DNA from: Membranipora membranacea
Taxonomy: Eukaryota > Bryozoa > Gymnolaemata > Cheilostomatida > Membraniporidae
NCBI GenBank assembly: GCA_914767715.1
Contig: OU612075.1
Location: forward strand, 22,258,001 to 22,322,000
Length of the DNA stretch: 64,000 bases
Direction of reading: 5' to 3'
Made by a program: the position numbers and the translations under genes. The notes beneath the pieces were generated by a model. It was not told the origin of the DNA, searched no databases, and saw nothing but the letters and a program-made list of their open reading frames with translations. Shown here piece by piece: positions 36,657 to 50,700 of the stretch; position 1 is the stretch's first letter; the number at the start of each line of letters is the position of its first letter.

Positions 36657-38615
36657 GTGGAGGAGCTGCTCCTCACAAAGTGAACCAATCATGTATATCT
36701 TGTTTTGTCAATGATTTATTGTATGATTGATGGTATCAATCTTTTTTGCATATCATTTTAGATATTGAATTCCAAAATACTTGCTGCGGTTTTGCTCAAA
36801 CCAACTGCCTGTGGGTCGGAGTTGTACAATTTTTGACGATGAGGATACATACATGCACATTGATTTATATCCTATATTCAGTCATATCTATCATTTTCCC
36901 GAAAAGATAACGCTATTGTATTAAGACTTTGATGGGTGTTTTTCCGAACACCCACATAACTTAGGCTATTTGACAGGAGTTCACAGGATCACTTATATGT
37001 GTGGGGAGATAATAAAATTATATTTATGATGCTAGCTTTAAAGCTTACTTACCATCCCCAAATGTGGACAAAACTTTGTAGATTGTAGACCAATACCATG
37101 GAGAGTAATTTATTATATTTCATTGAAAGGATGAACCTCTGAGTAGCTCTGAGTGGAAGGGGAAACTCGCACATCAAATAAGCATGATTGAACATTACGT
37201 AACCAACCCTGATGTAACAAGGGGTACTCAATCTTAAGGGCAAAAATAGTACGAAGAAGTTACTTCTTGATAGGACCAGGGAGTGATGGAAACACCATAC
37301 CACCCTCTCTCCTACCCTTCTCTCCTTCCCTGATGATTTAGCCCCGACAGCCCAGGCTACTGATAAGTACTGATAATAAATTTATTTTTGCAAGGGATTG
37401 TGTCCACAATGTGAGTGAGATCATAACTCAAAGAAAGTATTATTTCACAAAAAAATATTTTGGTGCAAAGTCTTTTGGAAATAAGCCAAATGTGAAGGTC
37501 ACTGAAACTGGATTTTAATAATCAGACTGAGCAACCTAGACTCAGTCACTGTGAGCAAGGAGTTGGAGAGACTTCCATCTACTTGGACTGAATAATATTT
37601 TGATCTACCGAGAGCCCATGTAGAGTTTTGCTTGGGAAGATAGATCTCATGAGTAATAGCTTGTTGATTGATATGCTTTACTTATGGCAGATCAACAAGG
37701 AATACCACCACTTTCTTTTCTAACTAAAGAACTCAATCATCAACCTGAGTCTTCCTACAACTGACTCTCTCTTCTAGCCTATGGTCTTTGGTTTAAGTCA
37801 ATACTATCTTGCCTAGCCCTAGGGCAGGCTTGGTATGACTTGTGTGCCCCCACTAGCACTTCATTATTTATTATAATGATCCTCTCTGCTACCAATGAAC
37901 TCCCTCTCCCTCTAGCCTAGCTAGCCTAGGAGAGGGAGTTCATTTCTGCTACAGTAACAGAGGAGAGAAACTTGTATAAATCTAGTCTACTGCCCAACGA
38001 ACAACTGCAGAGTCACTGTGCATTTGTTTGTTGTACAACAGACCAATGACTCCCTGAAGCGTGTGTACTTACCTACTTAGGCTACTTACTGGACTTACAA
38101 TTTGACATAGCGAAGCATATGGGCCTGTGGTGAATCATAACAACATTTTACTCAAACAATCTAGCTTACCACATGCCTTCTGTACTTCGTGCAAGATCAG
38201 TGGTCGTGTGCCCCAGTTGTCTTTCCGAGAGACAACCCATGCGACAACCACAACATACTGGCTGAGCAGATGACATAATCCTGCATGCTCTATGACATAT
38301 CTGTTGTGACCACACCATGAAGCTGTCTTGCCAGCACGCCAATTTAAGTGTATTTTGCAACAAACATAGCCTTAACCATGCCGGATTCAGCTAGGTCACT
38401 CTGACCTATTGATCCCCAATCGTAGGCTTAGCAAATGATTAGGAAAAAGAGTTTACTACTCTTACATATAAAACTAAACACTGCATGGTGTGACATCTCC
38501 CTCCCTAGTGACATGACATAATACTATTGTTTGGATTATCTGACCACACCGATCTGTTTATAGGAGTGAGGAGAATGTGATCGTAAGCGGTGTACAACTA
38601 CAAGCAGTCATCAAT
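36657..38615. other. Intergenic space between four-TM genes A and B
   Basis: No gene is recognised. A short hairpin at 37895-37943 (ATGAACTCCCTCTCC and its reverse complement around a CTAGCCTAG-type core) is the only structure seen. The frame at 37049-37303 minus has no recognisable content. Confidence 0.65.
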
Positions 38616-41600
38616 ATGCCGATGTTAAAGAGGTGCTGTTTTACTCGGGATCTGTGGCTGGGTACTATCATCTGTGGAACTTGGACTCTGGTAAGTCCCC
38701 CCCTCCCCTTAGTAGCTACATATTCTATGTATCATAATCTACTTGTATTCGTGGTTTATACGCTATGTCATTGCTTTCCCAATAGTGTGTGAGGAGGCAA
38801 TGGTCAGTGGGCCTTTTAACTGAAGCAGTATCAGTTAAGAAAAGTTTCCAGCATCTTGCACCTCCCAACGACTTACAAAGTTATTCCCATTCACAGCAAA
38901 AGTCCAAATATGTGATGGAGTAGAAATGAGATTTGCGTTGATGAAAGTTGTTACACTGCTACAAGACTGTTCACTGATTAGCCATAGAATTAGATAGTTT
39001 ATGTAACTAAGAAGCAGGTCTCTTGTCGTATAATCGTGAGAACACTCTGCATGCATACAACACATGATCACTTGTAGTCACCAGACACTATGCTAGTTGA
39101 TGCTAGTTTGGTATTGTGACTGCTAAGCACACCACCATTGGTTGATGGATATAGATGTAAGGCATGGCACTTGACAATACTGGATCTACCGCGCTCCAAT
39201 CACCACCCTGCGGGGTTGGTGTACTATCTCGTGTTTCGTTGTGCGAGTTTTCCCCTCCTCTCTCTCATGTGTGGTTAGACTATAATACTATGGGGATACA
39301 TGGTTTCAGGTTTGGTGTGTATATTTATTGTGTACAAGTGCATACGGGCTCGATAAACAGTATGCAGAGAATACTGATTATAGTACAGGTATGAATTATA
39401 CACTTTCCTCCTCCGTATACTTCCTGTTAGCTTGTCTGTAGCCTTAAAACCCTTACCCGAATCACACCATGGCTATAACGCCTCTTATCACCGTTCCCAT
39501 GTAACAATACTTATGGTGCCGGGAACAGACAATAAAATAATACTGTAGAACCTTAGGCTACCATCTCAACCCACCATCTTACTGGCTTTGTAGTATTTAC
39601 ATTTACATTATTTAAAAGTAATTGCCTCTTGTTAGCCTAAACTGTCACCCTCAACTAAATGTATCACAAGTCTTGTTGAGCCTTCAAGATTTTATGCCTA
39701 GTGTCAGGCTCTGGGTTATCGGCACATGTTTCAAAACAGCCTTTTTCAATTCATGACTAGTCCTAGTGCTGACTGTGCTTAAAAACATCATCTTGGAAGT
39801 AGAATTCCTCTCCGCTTCGAAGAATACTGCATTATTTTATTCAGGCTCCCAGCTCTATGGGGTGAGAGCTATTGTACGGAGTAGTACTGTAGAGTAAGGA
39901 TAGTATGGTTTCATAAAGGACAGTACGGTGGAGTAGTGATAGTGTGATCTAGTATGATATATTGCGGTTTAGTAGCGGTAGTATGGTAGAGTCGGGAAAG
40001 TATGGTAGTTTAGGGATAGTATGGTAGTTTTGGGATAGTAGGATATTTTCGGCATAGTATGATAGTCTAGGGATAGTATGGTATGCTTGAGATAGTAAGT
40101 TTGAGTAGGGGTAGTATGGTAGTTTAGGGATAGTATGGTAGTTTAGGGATAGTAAGGTATAGTAGTGGTAGTATGGATTAGTAGGGGAAGTACGGAAGAG
40201 TAGGGGTAGTATGGTAGAGTGGAGATAGTAGGGATAGTATGGTATACTAGGAATAAAATGGTTAAGTATGGTAGAGTAGGGATAGTATGGTGGTATAGTA
40301 GGGAGAGTATGATGTACTAGGGACTGTAGTATGGTAGATAGCGACCTTAGTACCTTTGCCTGATCTGCTATCTCCGGCACTACTAACAATCTCACATGCC
40401 CGCTTCCTTCTCACTGCATAACATTATTGAGGTAATAAACTCAACTCAACTGTATGCAATTTTTCACTCCCCTGGATCGATCCCAGGCTTTGGCTTATTC
40501 ATTATATAGTATTTTACCATCCAGCAGCAGCATATTTTTATATGGGCGTCTTCCACTGCTTGACATGTTGTCAAAAATAAATCATGCTTACACAATACAC
40601 ATAACTGTTTACTATTAACTCACAAAACAGGATTCAGAATAATTGTTGATCAAACTATTGGATTATCTCTATGCATACAATTGTAGTTTAATGAGTCACA
40701 CATTTTAAGTGTGCAGTCATGACATGTGCAGCCCAGTGGCTAGGGATAGCAGTGACAGCCCTCTGCTCTGTAGGACTCGGCTCTTTGAGTTTGGGTGATG
40801 ATAGGACTCTGATTTTTTAGTTTAGATGGCTTTATTATCAACATCTGCTTAAGTCTCAAAACGTTTTGTAGCACTTAATATATCATTTAATGATATATTC
40901 AGTGCTACAAAAAGTTTTGATATCATGGACTCAGGTACCCAATCTGTAAATATTCTCTTTCAAATGAAGTTAAGCAAAACCTGAATAGGTCAGTCAATCA
41001 AACCATGATTTCTCTGTAATTTCCAACTGCTTTCTGTTTGAATGGAAGTCTCGGCCCTCAAGTTACTATTGTCTACTCTAGACTCTCTACTCTAGACAGC
41101 CAGGTTCGGCTCACAGTGGAGGCGACCAGCCTTTCATATCTAGACCATCCCTCAGACCTTACAGATCAAGGTCTCCTGTGTAACCTAACACTGTGTGCAT
41201 ACAGCTACAGGGCTGTGTGCTAATGGTACATAATTAAACTTACCACAGGAGCTCTAGAGTTACTGGGTAATACTGGAGCTCTAGATTTACTGCTGTGTAA
41301 TACTGGATAACAGCTGGCAGGTCAAGGTTAAATTACTAAAGAGAAGAAAGTTGTCACAATAACAAATCTTGCCATGTTTAATATCAGAGCTTTCGATGCT
41401 AAGCATGGCGGACAGTTGATTGTTAATGTTATGATTACCCTGTAGAGTAAGATCTTCATCAAATTCAGTTTAGTGTCTCAGCACAGATAAAGTTTCCCTC
41501 AGTTAAGGGCATTAACTTGAAATTGACTCAATTTGTGGCCACCTTCAGTGTGGTAAGCTGCTTAACAACCTCACGATGAAATAACTATTAAATTGTGATG

Positions 41601-44600
41601 TTTGCGAACAAGATATTGTGTCAAAAACACTCAGGAATGCTTTTGATTAGGTCAAGGATATGAAACAGCAATTTAATTTGCTGTCGTAAATTCTTTCAAG
41701 CTGCAGGGCTATCAGTTTTTTAGCATTGAAAAACATGTAAGCTCACATTTTCTTGTGATATACATGGACATATATATGGATCAGTGTAGGTCAGTATAAT
41801 TGCTTCTCCTTGTCTATTGTAGAGATTGTGGTTCTCATATGGATAACTCTGTGTCTCTCATTTCTAACCTTCCTGGCCTCCATTCTACTCATCACTGGAG
41901 TGTTCAAGGTACTGTATCACCAGGGAGGGTGGTATCACTTTCACTGTCATCATGGTTACCAGAATTTTAGTAATTGCCTCCTTTTTCATGGTCTTTGGTA
42001 ACTGAAGGTTATTTTGCAATTTTGTTGTTTTGTAAAGTATTCTTGATGCTCCATGAAACTTATTTAGATATTGCTCAGATTCAATTAATAATAAATGTAA
42101 TATACCTCACCTTGAGTTTAGTTCCTTATGACATACCTCGCCGCCTGCTGAGATCCAGCATATGCTCAGCAAAGATTTTATATTTAATCTAATTTGACGC
42201 TGAGGCTTCTTACAAACTTACAAACATAACTTCCTCATTCTAAGCGACAGGGAAGACCCTAGCAGCCAAGCCAACATGCCTTGTTATTTGTCAAACCTGA
42301 GACCAGGTAGTGAATCATCTGCTCTTGTATGTTTATAGGCGAGCACAAGGATGATGGTACCGTGGATGGTGTTAGTCACAGTGTTACTATTAGAGGAGCC
42401 GTCTACTAATATTCTATATCTGGTCCGGTTCGGATTTAAACCTGAGTTTATTGTTCTTCTATTTGTGTGGATTATAGTATCAATAATCAACGTAAGTAGA
42501 TCAACCTTATCACAGTAGAACAGTACGTAAAACCGATCATAGTGTTTGTAGTTTGGAAAACTTCAAATATTTTAATATTTTTCGTGTGCTGCCGTTTTAT
42601 GAGCATAATAAGTGAAATCGTCTTAATAAGTTAAGTCTATGGTTGATGTCCAACTTGTGGTGCATTTTGCGGTGCTCGATTATCAAGCAGTCCTATCTAG
42701 AAGGTACACGCAACTCAGGCCTCAAAGTAGATAACACTGTGTACTAATTTTTGTTTAGATATACTGTGAGTTATGTGCGATATCTCATTATCAAGAGCTG
42801 AAGCAAGGTAGAGGAAGAAGAATGGATTATATTAATCGTAGACAGGTGAGATCAGTAGTAGACTTACACTGACAACTGATATAGATCAAGTACTGGTGAG
42901 CTACTGGTGAGCTACTGGTGAGCTACTGGTGAGCTACTGGTGAGCTACTGGTGAGCTGCTGGTGAGCTACTGCCGGTGGCAACTCTAAACGCAGACAAAT
43001 TGGATCAAACTTGCCCTACGACAGATGTGTGGTATAACTTTGGTTAATTTGAACAACCTGACCCTGAAGAGTACAGAACCCAGAACTCGTGCTATTCCTT
43101 TGGCTCGGTTTTCTTACCAGGTCACCCATTGTTACCATCTCAAACTAATGTGAAGCTGTCTCGCACCTTGTCTAATGTCTATATCAGGATATCATTGTCA
43201 TAAAGAGCCTTGAGTGGTACTGTGACAACATTTCATAAACCTGCCAAGATATTAGTGCTGCCTTGCTAAGGGAAATAAATCAGATCACTTACAATATTTT
43301 TCTTCTTCCGTCTCAATGTCATGTAGCTTCGATCTTCTTCGCTCCATCAATTATTAAGGAGGAGGGTAGGTAGACAGATTGGTAGAATAAAAACAAAACC
43401 TGCCTTAAGAGCGCATGCACCTTGATTCTGCACTCATCCACAAACCCGGTACCCTGCTGCCTTGAAGCCATCCCCTTGTCAAAGGCTAAGGTAACAAACC
43501 CCAAAAGAAAACCCCGGGAATGTGGAACCCTGAATCAAGGGCGGTTGACTCACTGAACTGCGTGTCTCTCCTGGCCTGCCGATGCGACTACTCGAGCTGT
43601 GGACACGTCTTGGATTCTCTTGCCAGCACACATTTCTATATACATATACACTTACAGAGAAATGATGAGATGCGTACAGGACCTGTACAGACAGTTATAG
43701 GAGGAGGAGGACAGAGGGACTATCATACATACAGTGGAGACGAGGAGGATACAGAGCGTTGTGTAGTGAGCGCTGACGGGGAGTTATACTCTCACGCTGA
43801 CGCTGACTATGACCAGCAGAGTATAGTGGATAGAGAAGTCAGCTGTAGTCTTATCGAATATAATGAGTGTACACAACTAAATATACACCAATCTAACAAC
43901 TTGTTACATCCTATCAGGTTTGTAGCGTCAGGCGTTAATTTATAATAGACAGTTTTCTAAGCTCGAATTTAAGCCTCTGTTTGGAGTTGTCTTCTCGCCA
44001 TATGATTACTCTTTATCCCGCACAGCACAGCCATAGATAGGATAAAGGAGCTGAAATTGGGTTACCCTATAGGAGTTTAGTTTTCGAGGCATTTAGGACT
44101 GCTTTTCGTTTTTGCCTAAGTAGCGAAATTGTATGATAGCAAAAATTACTTCCTAAGCAATAAACACCACTCAGTTTCATAAACAATGTACAATTATACA
44201 GGAATACACCTTACCTACGCATGCAAGGCAGTGTGGTGTAGTTGTCTAAGTGTCTGCCTTGCAATCAAATGAAGGGTTATGCCCTGGGTTTGAATCCCAG
44301 CTTGGACATTTTTTTTTAATTTTCGCTAGTAAGCCTACTAGCGAAACTCGCTCACCATAGTAGCGAAATTAAACTCTAGCTAAATTAAACTCCTATAGGG
44401 TATCTTGAAAACCCCATATAAGAGGATAAAAATTGTTTTGATTCAGCATTGGCATCATTGAAACCTCTGAGTGACAGGGTTTTTTAATCATTTAGGGCTG
44501 GAAATAAATCTCAATTTTAGTGACGAAATCCATGAAAAATTTCATGAAATTTGTCAACATAACAGGCAGAAAAATGACTATCCAAATACCAAAATCATTT

Positions 44601-45154
44601 CCCAAACTATGTCTCTATGAGTTTTCAAAGGCGCAGATTCTGAATAAAAAAAGAAAAAGAGTATTTCCATCGGTTTTCAAGATGAGCCCATTTTAGCTCC
44701 TTTTCCTATGCTGTGTGGGTTAAAGAGTACCCATATGGTGAGAGGACAACTCCAAACAGAGGCTTAAAATTGAGCCCTGAAAACTGTTTAGAGGGCGTGT
44801 AACACCATTTAGATATTGTCTAACAGGGCGTATGCATTGAGATCCAATGGCTGATTTTCATGCTGGCAGATTATGGTATGTTGCCATCTCTAAGTGTAAG
44901 ATCGTTTTCTTGATGTTACGTTACAAATTTAACTAGTAGAGATCAAATTAAAGTTATCATCTACCTCTCTTCACAGAGAATATTCAGAAGTCAGTGATGA
45001 GAATTGTATAAGCTTACTAATAGAGGATAGCGGTGTGGAGTCAAACATGTCTAATGAAGGATCACCCGACCTCACACATCCAGGGGAAACAACTTCTCCT
45101 GACATCACACACCCTGGAGAATCTGCGTCTGATCCACACCAAGAGCAGAGATAA
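38616..45154 (+). CDS. Four-transmembrane LAPTM/pasiflora-like protein B
   Basis: Exons: 38616-38690, 39310-39388, 41823-41908, 42339-42491, 42759-42845, 43658-43917, 44977-45154; the product is 305 aa. Exon number, phases and three exon lengths (86, 153 and about 87 bp) match gene A, so the two are paralogs. Start MPMLKRCCFTRDLWLGTIIC, then exon 2 VWCVYLLCTSAYG, TM2 in exon 3 (FLTFLASILLITGVFK), TM3 and TM4 in exon 4 (MMVPWMVLVTVLLL and FIVLLFVWIIVSIIN), then YCELCAISHYQELKQGRGRR. The tail has GGGGQRDYHTYSGDEEDTER and an acidic end with two HPGE repeats (DLTHPGETTSPDITHPGES). The TM1-TM2 loop is shorter than in A. The last intron holds a nested pair of MITEs, and intron 2 (2.4 kb) has degenerate repeats. 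Confidence 0.76.
39890..40335. repeat. Degenerate GATAGTATGGTAG minisatellite in intron 2 of gene B
   Basis: About 20 irregular copies of a GATAGTATGGTAGTTTAGG-like unit, 18-22 bp long. The long minus-strand frame through it is a by-product of the repeat. Confidence 0.8.
40864..40912. repeat. Near-perfect hairpin in intron 2 of gene B
   Basis: TTTTGTAGCACTTAATATAT and its reverse complement, with one mismatch, arranged around a TTAA centre. The total length is about 49 bp. Confidence 0.85.
42891..42972. repeat. 11-bp tandem repeat of donor-like sequence after exon 5 of gene B
   Basis: The unit CTACTGGTGAG is repeated seven times, starting about 45 bp after the exon 5 donor (CAG|GTGAGA). Each unit contains CTG|GTGAGC, a good match to a 5' splice site. 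Confidence 0.85.
43948..44788. mobile_element. Foldback MITE family 1, copy 2, interrupted by a second MITE
   Basis: The ends GACAGTTTTCTAAGCTC and GAAAACTGTT are flanked by TA at 43946-43947 and 44789-44790. The long arms match the copy at 19414-19902. The element sits in the last intron of gene B. Its left arm is interrupted by the element at 44065-44400. Confidence 0.85.
44065..44400. mobile_element. Nested 336-bp MITE (family 2) with a tRNA-like core
   Basis: TIRs are CCCTATAGGAGTTTAG and CTAAATTAAACTCCTATAGGG (the inner end is imperfect), flanked by TA at 44063-44064 and 44401-44402. Deleting it rejoins GGGTTA to TCTTGAAAACC, as in the uninterrupted copy at 19414-19902. Its interior holds a tRNA-like segment from 44229, with A-box-like TGGTGTAGTTGTCTAAGTG and B box GGTTTGAATCC at 44287-44297. 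I call the tRNA part a relic, since no clean cloverleaf is apparent. Confidence 0.85.
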
Positions 45155-45390
45155 CATCGCAGAGTATTACACGACCAACATCAGCTCAACCCATTACAAC
45201 TAACCTTGTCACCTGGCTACATTACAGCACAATCTTATCATACAATGCAATACAATACAAACTAGCTGTGCAATATAATTGAGACGTGCTGCAATGCAAT
45301 CACCAATTCACATAAATACTCATGAACATTTCTTATTTTACTACATAGTAAAATAATTATTTATCTACTTTTATAAAGCTATGCTATTTT

Positions 45391-45542
45391 TTACCTGTCT
45401 GAAGAGTTTACCTGTCCGAAGAGTTTACCTGTCTGAGAGTTTACCTATCTGAAGAGTTTACCTATCTGAAGAGTTTACCTGTCTGAAGAGTTTACCTGTC
45501 TGAAGAGTTTACCTGTCTGAAGAGTTTGCCTGTCTGAAGAGT
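45391..45542. repeat. 17-bp minisatellite downstream of gene B
   Basis: Units of GAAGAGTTTACCTGTCT, about nine copies with small changes, starting about 240 bp after the stop of gene B and possibly within its 3' UTR. Confidence 0.9.
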
Positions 45543-47146
45543 GGACAGCGTTATCTTCTTATCATCACACTGTTAGCATTACACAATTATCTAAATTTAC
45601 TGAACTCTTAAGAGATAAATATTTCAGGACTATTTTTACCTTTTCCTTTTTTTACAAGAACATAGTATCTATAATATACTCACAATTTTGAAGATCTTCT
45701 AAAATATTTCAGTAGCCTCAGACGGTTGAGATGGTATATGTCCTGTCCAGTTTTATAGCTTGAGTCCATAAGCTGTGTTTTGATATCCATCCATCCTTCA
45801 CACAAGGATTACAGCATTGAGTTTGTCCCTAACTCCCTGATTACAGTACCAGCATAAAATAATGCTGTGCATCAAGTTAGAGGAGAGCATGAGGTGATAA
45901 CTCCAGTGTGTAAAGTTCGATTATAATAGGCTGTTAGAAAATTGATTCGATTTGATTCTTGCTTGCCCTCTGCTGCCTAGAGATAGCAATGCTGTACAGT
46001 ACAATGTTTTATTGCTATTCATAGCGTTGTTCTGAGTTTTGCTGTATATTGGTAGCAGTTAGCCATAGATAACGTTTCTCACTTTATATGAGGTTTGAAG
46101 TCATTCCTGAGACCTCTCGATCACATGAACCATCACATGAAAACTGTAACCTATAAAAATTGTTCACTGCAGTTTTAATAACTCAATATGATCACAAAAG
46201 AACTTCTCAACCTCGAGGTATCTGATAAATTTTGACTGAGGAAAGTCGAACTGTTATAATTAGGAGACAAAGAGTTATCTCACCTTTGAGTGAGTGTGTC
46301 TTCTAACCTACTCTATCGCTTCAAATCTTTGTGTTATATGTAAAGGTTCTCTGACCTAATCTATTTCTTCAGTTATCAACAAAGGCCACTATTTCTACAT
46401 CATCATCAATGACAAATAATGAGCAAAGCTCTCATTAATAAACAGATGTACTTTTCTTAAACTAAGAAGTAGGGCATATTTATTCTCTGATTAGGAATGT
46501 ATAAAATATATCATATTACCAACTGTGACAGCTTGTGAGAATGTATTAAGTTTTACTGGGTGGGATATTCTATGGTAAGTCTTTTTCGGAGATTCCGAGT
46601 GGCTGAACGATATCGCCTAAATTCGGTAATGAGGTGCGACGCCTAGGTGAATTTTTTTTTCTGGGAGAGTTAGGAATCGATATAACCAAGCGCCAAAACA
46701 TTACTCTCAGCATCGCAAAGCAGTGAAAATATGATTTTTATCATGAGATGCCTGTCGATTGATCTGACACTGAAGTAACTTCAGTCCTCTCAGCTGCTCT
46801 CTCTTTGTAGGATGTTTTGACATACAACTGCTGCCAAATACACGAGATCACAGGTCAATGGTGGTCTGGACAAACAAAATTAAAATATCCTGGTACGGAG
46901 AATGAGAAAAAAGTTAACCACAATTGCGCAATGATGTTTTAATATTCCCCTCACTCCTTCTTAACTCACAAATGAATACAGAATACAGATACATCTCGCT
47001 AGTAATAAGTCCACATGTCATAAGGTGTAGAAACAATGAGAACCTAGCTCGTGTGCATGAGGTAATATTATTAACTGCTTAAAAAATAAAGCGATATACA
47101 TAAGATACAATATGATCACATTTATGTACACTGATAATAGATACGG

Positions 47147-47311
47147 CATCCAGCTCAGCGTTATCCAGCTCAGCGTTATCCAGCTCAGCGTTATCCAGCT
47201 CAGCGTTATCCAGCTCAGCGTTATCCAGCTCAGCGTTATCCAGCTCAGCGTTATCCAGCTCAGCGTTATCCAGCTCAGCGTTATCCAGCTCAGCGTTATC
47301 CAGCTCAGCGT
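47147..47311. repeat. 15-bp minisatellite, 11 copies
   Basis: ATCCAGCTCAGCGTT is repeated 11 times without change. The paralogous sites have about three diverged units (61070-61110) and one unit (55905-55925, inverted). Open frames on both strands here are artefacts of a stop-free 15-bp unit. Confidence 0.95.
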
Positions 47312-47540
47312 GAGTGTGACCTTATTTTTGAAGGTCAAACTGATTATGGCTGCTGCGCTGACATAGTTTTCAGCTGAGCTTTAAGCAGGATGATTCCACT
47401 GTTATTTGATCCATTGTGAAGATAATACTCAAAAAAAAATCTGGTTTTTTTAATGCTCTTACCGCTGAAATTCTTATTTTGCATTCACTGATATCACATT
47501 TATCACAAATGTATATTGAATATTCATCAATGTTCACACA

Positions 47541-47580
47541 AAAGCATTTAAAGCATTTAAAGCATTTAAAGCATTTAAAT
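47541..47580. repeat. 9-bp tandem repeat (AAAGCATTT x 4)
   Basis: Four exact copies, downstream of the gene C stop codon. Confidence 0.92.
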
Positions 47581-47703
47581 AGGAGACACAATGAGAGAGG
47601 TAATATTACAGACCTGAGTCCACACACACAGAAGTGTGTACCATAAATATATACTATGTGATGGTATATACCATCATGACTTAAGTATGACTAAGAGTCT
47701 TTG

Positions 47704-47709
47704 TTTATT
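47704..47709 (-). promoter_or_regulatory. Possible polyadenylation signal of gene C
   Basis: AATAAA on the minus strand, about 54 bp after the gene C stop codon. The position is plausible, but the motif is frequent in AT-rich DNA. Confidence 0.45.
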
Positions 47710-47762
47710 GTTTAGAAAGCTATCATTGCCACTATTGTCAAATCTTGTATTTAACGGAATTA

Positions 47763-50700
47763 TTAATCAGCGCTCACTACACAACGCTCTGTATCCTCCT
47801 CGTCTCCACTGTATGTATGATAGTCCCTCTTTCCTCCTCCTCCTCCTATAACCTTCTGTACAGGTCCTGTACGCATCTCATCATTACTCTGTATAAGTGT
47901 ATACACGGTAATTTAGATCAAACTACGAGTAATTAAGTTACATGACGGTGAGGCAGTAGAAGATAACTCTCTCTCAATTAATCTGGCTTTTCATTTACAT
48001 CCATGTACATATAATACCTATACATGTGCATATTGTACCTATAGATGTATATACTATACCTATACATGTGCATATTGTACCTATAGATGTATATACTATA
48101 CCTATACATGTGCATATTGTACCTATAGATGTATATACTATACCTATACATGTGCATATTGTACCTATAGATGTATATACTATACCTATACATGTGCATA
48201 TTGTACCTATAGATGTATATACTATACTTATACATGTATATATTATACCTATACACGTATATACTTTACTTATACATGTATATATTATACCTATATACGT
48301 ATATATTGTACTTATACATGTATATATTGTACCTATACATGTATATACTGTACTTATACATGTATATATTGTACCTATACATGTATATACTGTACTTATA
48401 CATGTATATATTGTACCTATACATGTATATACTGTACTTATACATGTATATATTGTACCTATACATGTATATACTGTACTTATACATGTATATATTGTAC
48501 CTATACATGTATATACTGTACCTATACATGTATATATTATACCTATACACGTATATACTTTACTTATACATGTACATATTATACCTATACACGTATATAC
48601 TTTACTTATACACGTATATACTGTACCTATACATGTATATATTGTACCTATACATGTATATATTGTACCGATACATGTATATACTGTACCTATACATGTA
48701 TATATTGTACCTATACATGTATATACTGTACCTATACATGTATATACTGTACCTATACATGTATATACTGTACTTATACATGTATATATTGTACCTATAC
48801 ATGTATATATTGTACCTATACATGTATATATTGTACCTATACATGTATATATTGTACCTATACATGTATATACTGTACCTATACATGTATATATTGTACC
48901 TATACATGTATATATTGTACCTATACATGTATATACTGTACCTATACATGTATATACTGTACCTATACATGTATATACTGTACTTATACATGTATATATT
49001 GTACCTATACATGTATATACTGTACTTATACATGTATATATTGTACCTATACATGTATATACTGTACCTATACATGTATATACTGTACTTATACATGTAT
49101 ATACTGTACCTATACATGTATATACTGTACCTATAGATGTATATACTATACTTATACATGTATATATTGTACCTATACATGTATATACTGTACTTATACA
49201 TGTATATATTGTACCTATACATGTATATATTGTACCTATACATGTATATACTGTACTTATATATGTACATATTATACCTAAACACGTATATACTTTACTT
49301 ATACATGTATATACTGTACCTATACATGTATATATTGTACCTATACATGTATATACTGTACCTATACATGTATATACTGTACTTATACATGTATATATTG
49401 TACCTATACATGTATATATCACCTATACATGTATATATTGTACCTATACATGTATATACTGTACTTATACATGTATATACTGTACCTATACATGTATATA
49501 CTGTACTTATACATGTATATATTGTACCTATACATGTATATACTGTACTTATACATGTATATATTGTACCTATACATGTATATACTGTACTTATACATGT
49601 ATATACTGTACCTATACATGTATATACTGTACTTATACATGTATATATTGTACCTATACATGTATATACTGTACCTATACATTTATATATTGTACCTATA
49701 CATGTATATACTGTACTTATACATGTATATATTGTACCTATACATGTATATATTGTACCTATACATGTATATACTGTACCTATACATGTATATATTGTAC
49801 CTATACATGTATATATTGTACCTATACATGTATATACTGTACCTATACATGTATATACTGTACCTATACATGTATATACTGTACCTATACATGTATATAC
49901 TGTACCTATACATGTATATACTGTACTTATACATGTATATATTGTACCTATACATGTATATACTGTACTTATACATGTATATATTGTACCTATACATGTA
50001 TATATTGTACCTATACATGTATATACTGTACTTATACATGTATATATTGTACCTATACATGTATATATTGTACCTATAGATGTATATACTATACTTATAC
50101 ATGTATATATTGTACCTATACATGTATATACTGTACTTATACATGTATATATTGTACCTATACATGTATATATTGTACCTATACATGTATATACTGTACT
50201 TATATATGTACATATTATACCTATACACGTATATACTTTACTTATACATGTATATACTGTACCTATACATGTATATATTGTACCTATACATGTATATACT
50301 GTACCTATACATGTATATACTGTACTTATACATGTATATATTGTACCTATACATGTATATATCACCTATACATGTATATATTGTACCTATACATGTATAT
50401 ACTGTCCTTATACATGTATATACTGTACCTATACATGTATATACTGTACTTATACATGTATATATTGTACCTATACATGTATATACTGTACTTATACATG
50501 TATATACTGTACCTATACATGTATATACTGTACTTATACATGTATATATTGTACCTATACATGTATATACTGTACCTATACATTTATATATTGTACCTAT
50601 ACATGTATATACTGTACTTATACATGTATATATTGTACCTATACATGTATATATTGTACCTATACATGTATATACTGTACTTATATATGTACATATTATA

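Larger units (their letters stand above)
45155..47762. other. Intergenic space between convergent genes B and C
   Basis: The 3' ends of B (plus) and C (minus) face each other. From about 45840 to 47410 the sequence is a diverged copy of 58560-61500. Three minisatellites lie here, listed separately. No gene is recognised. Confidence 0.7.

Noticed and set aside
39949-40395. 148-codon minus-strand frame
   Set aside because: It is driven by the degenerate GATAGTATGGTAG repeat (low-complexity YYPYSTIL-type product).
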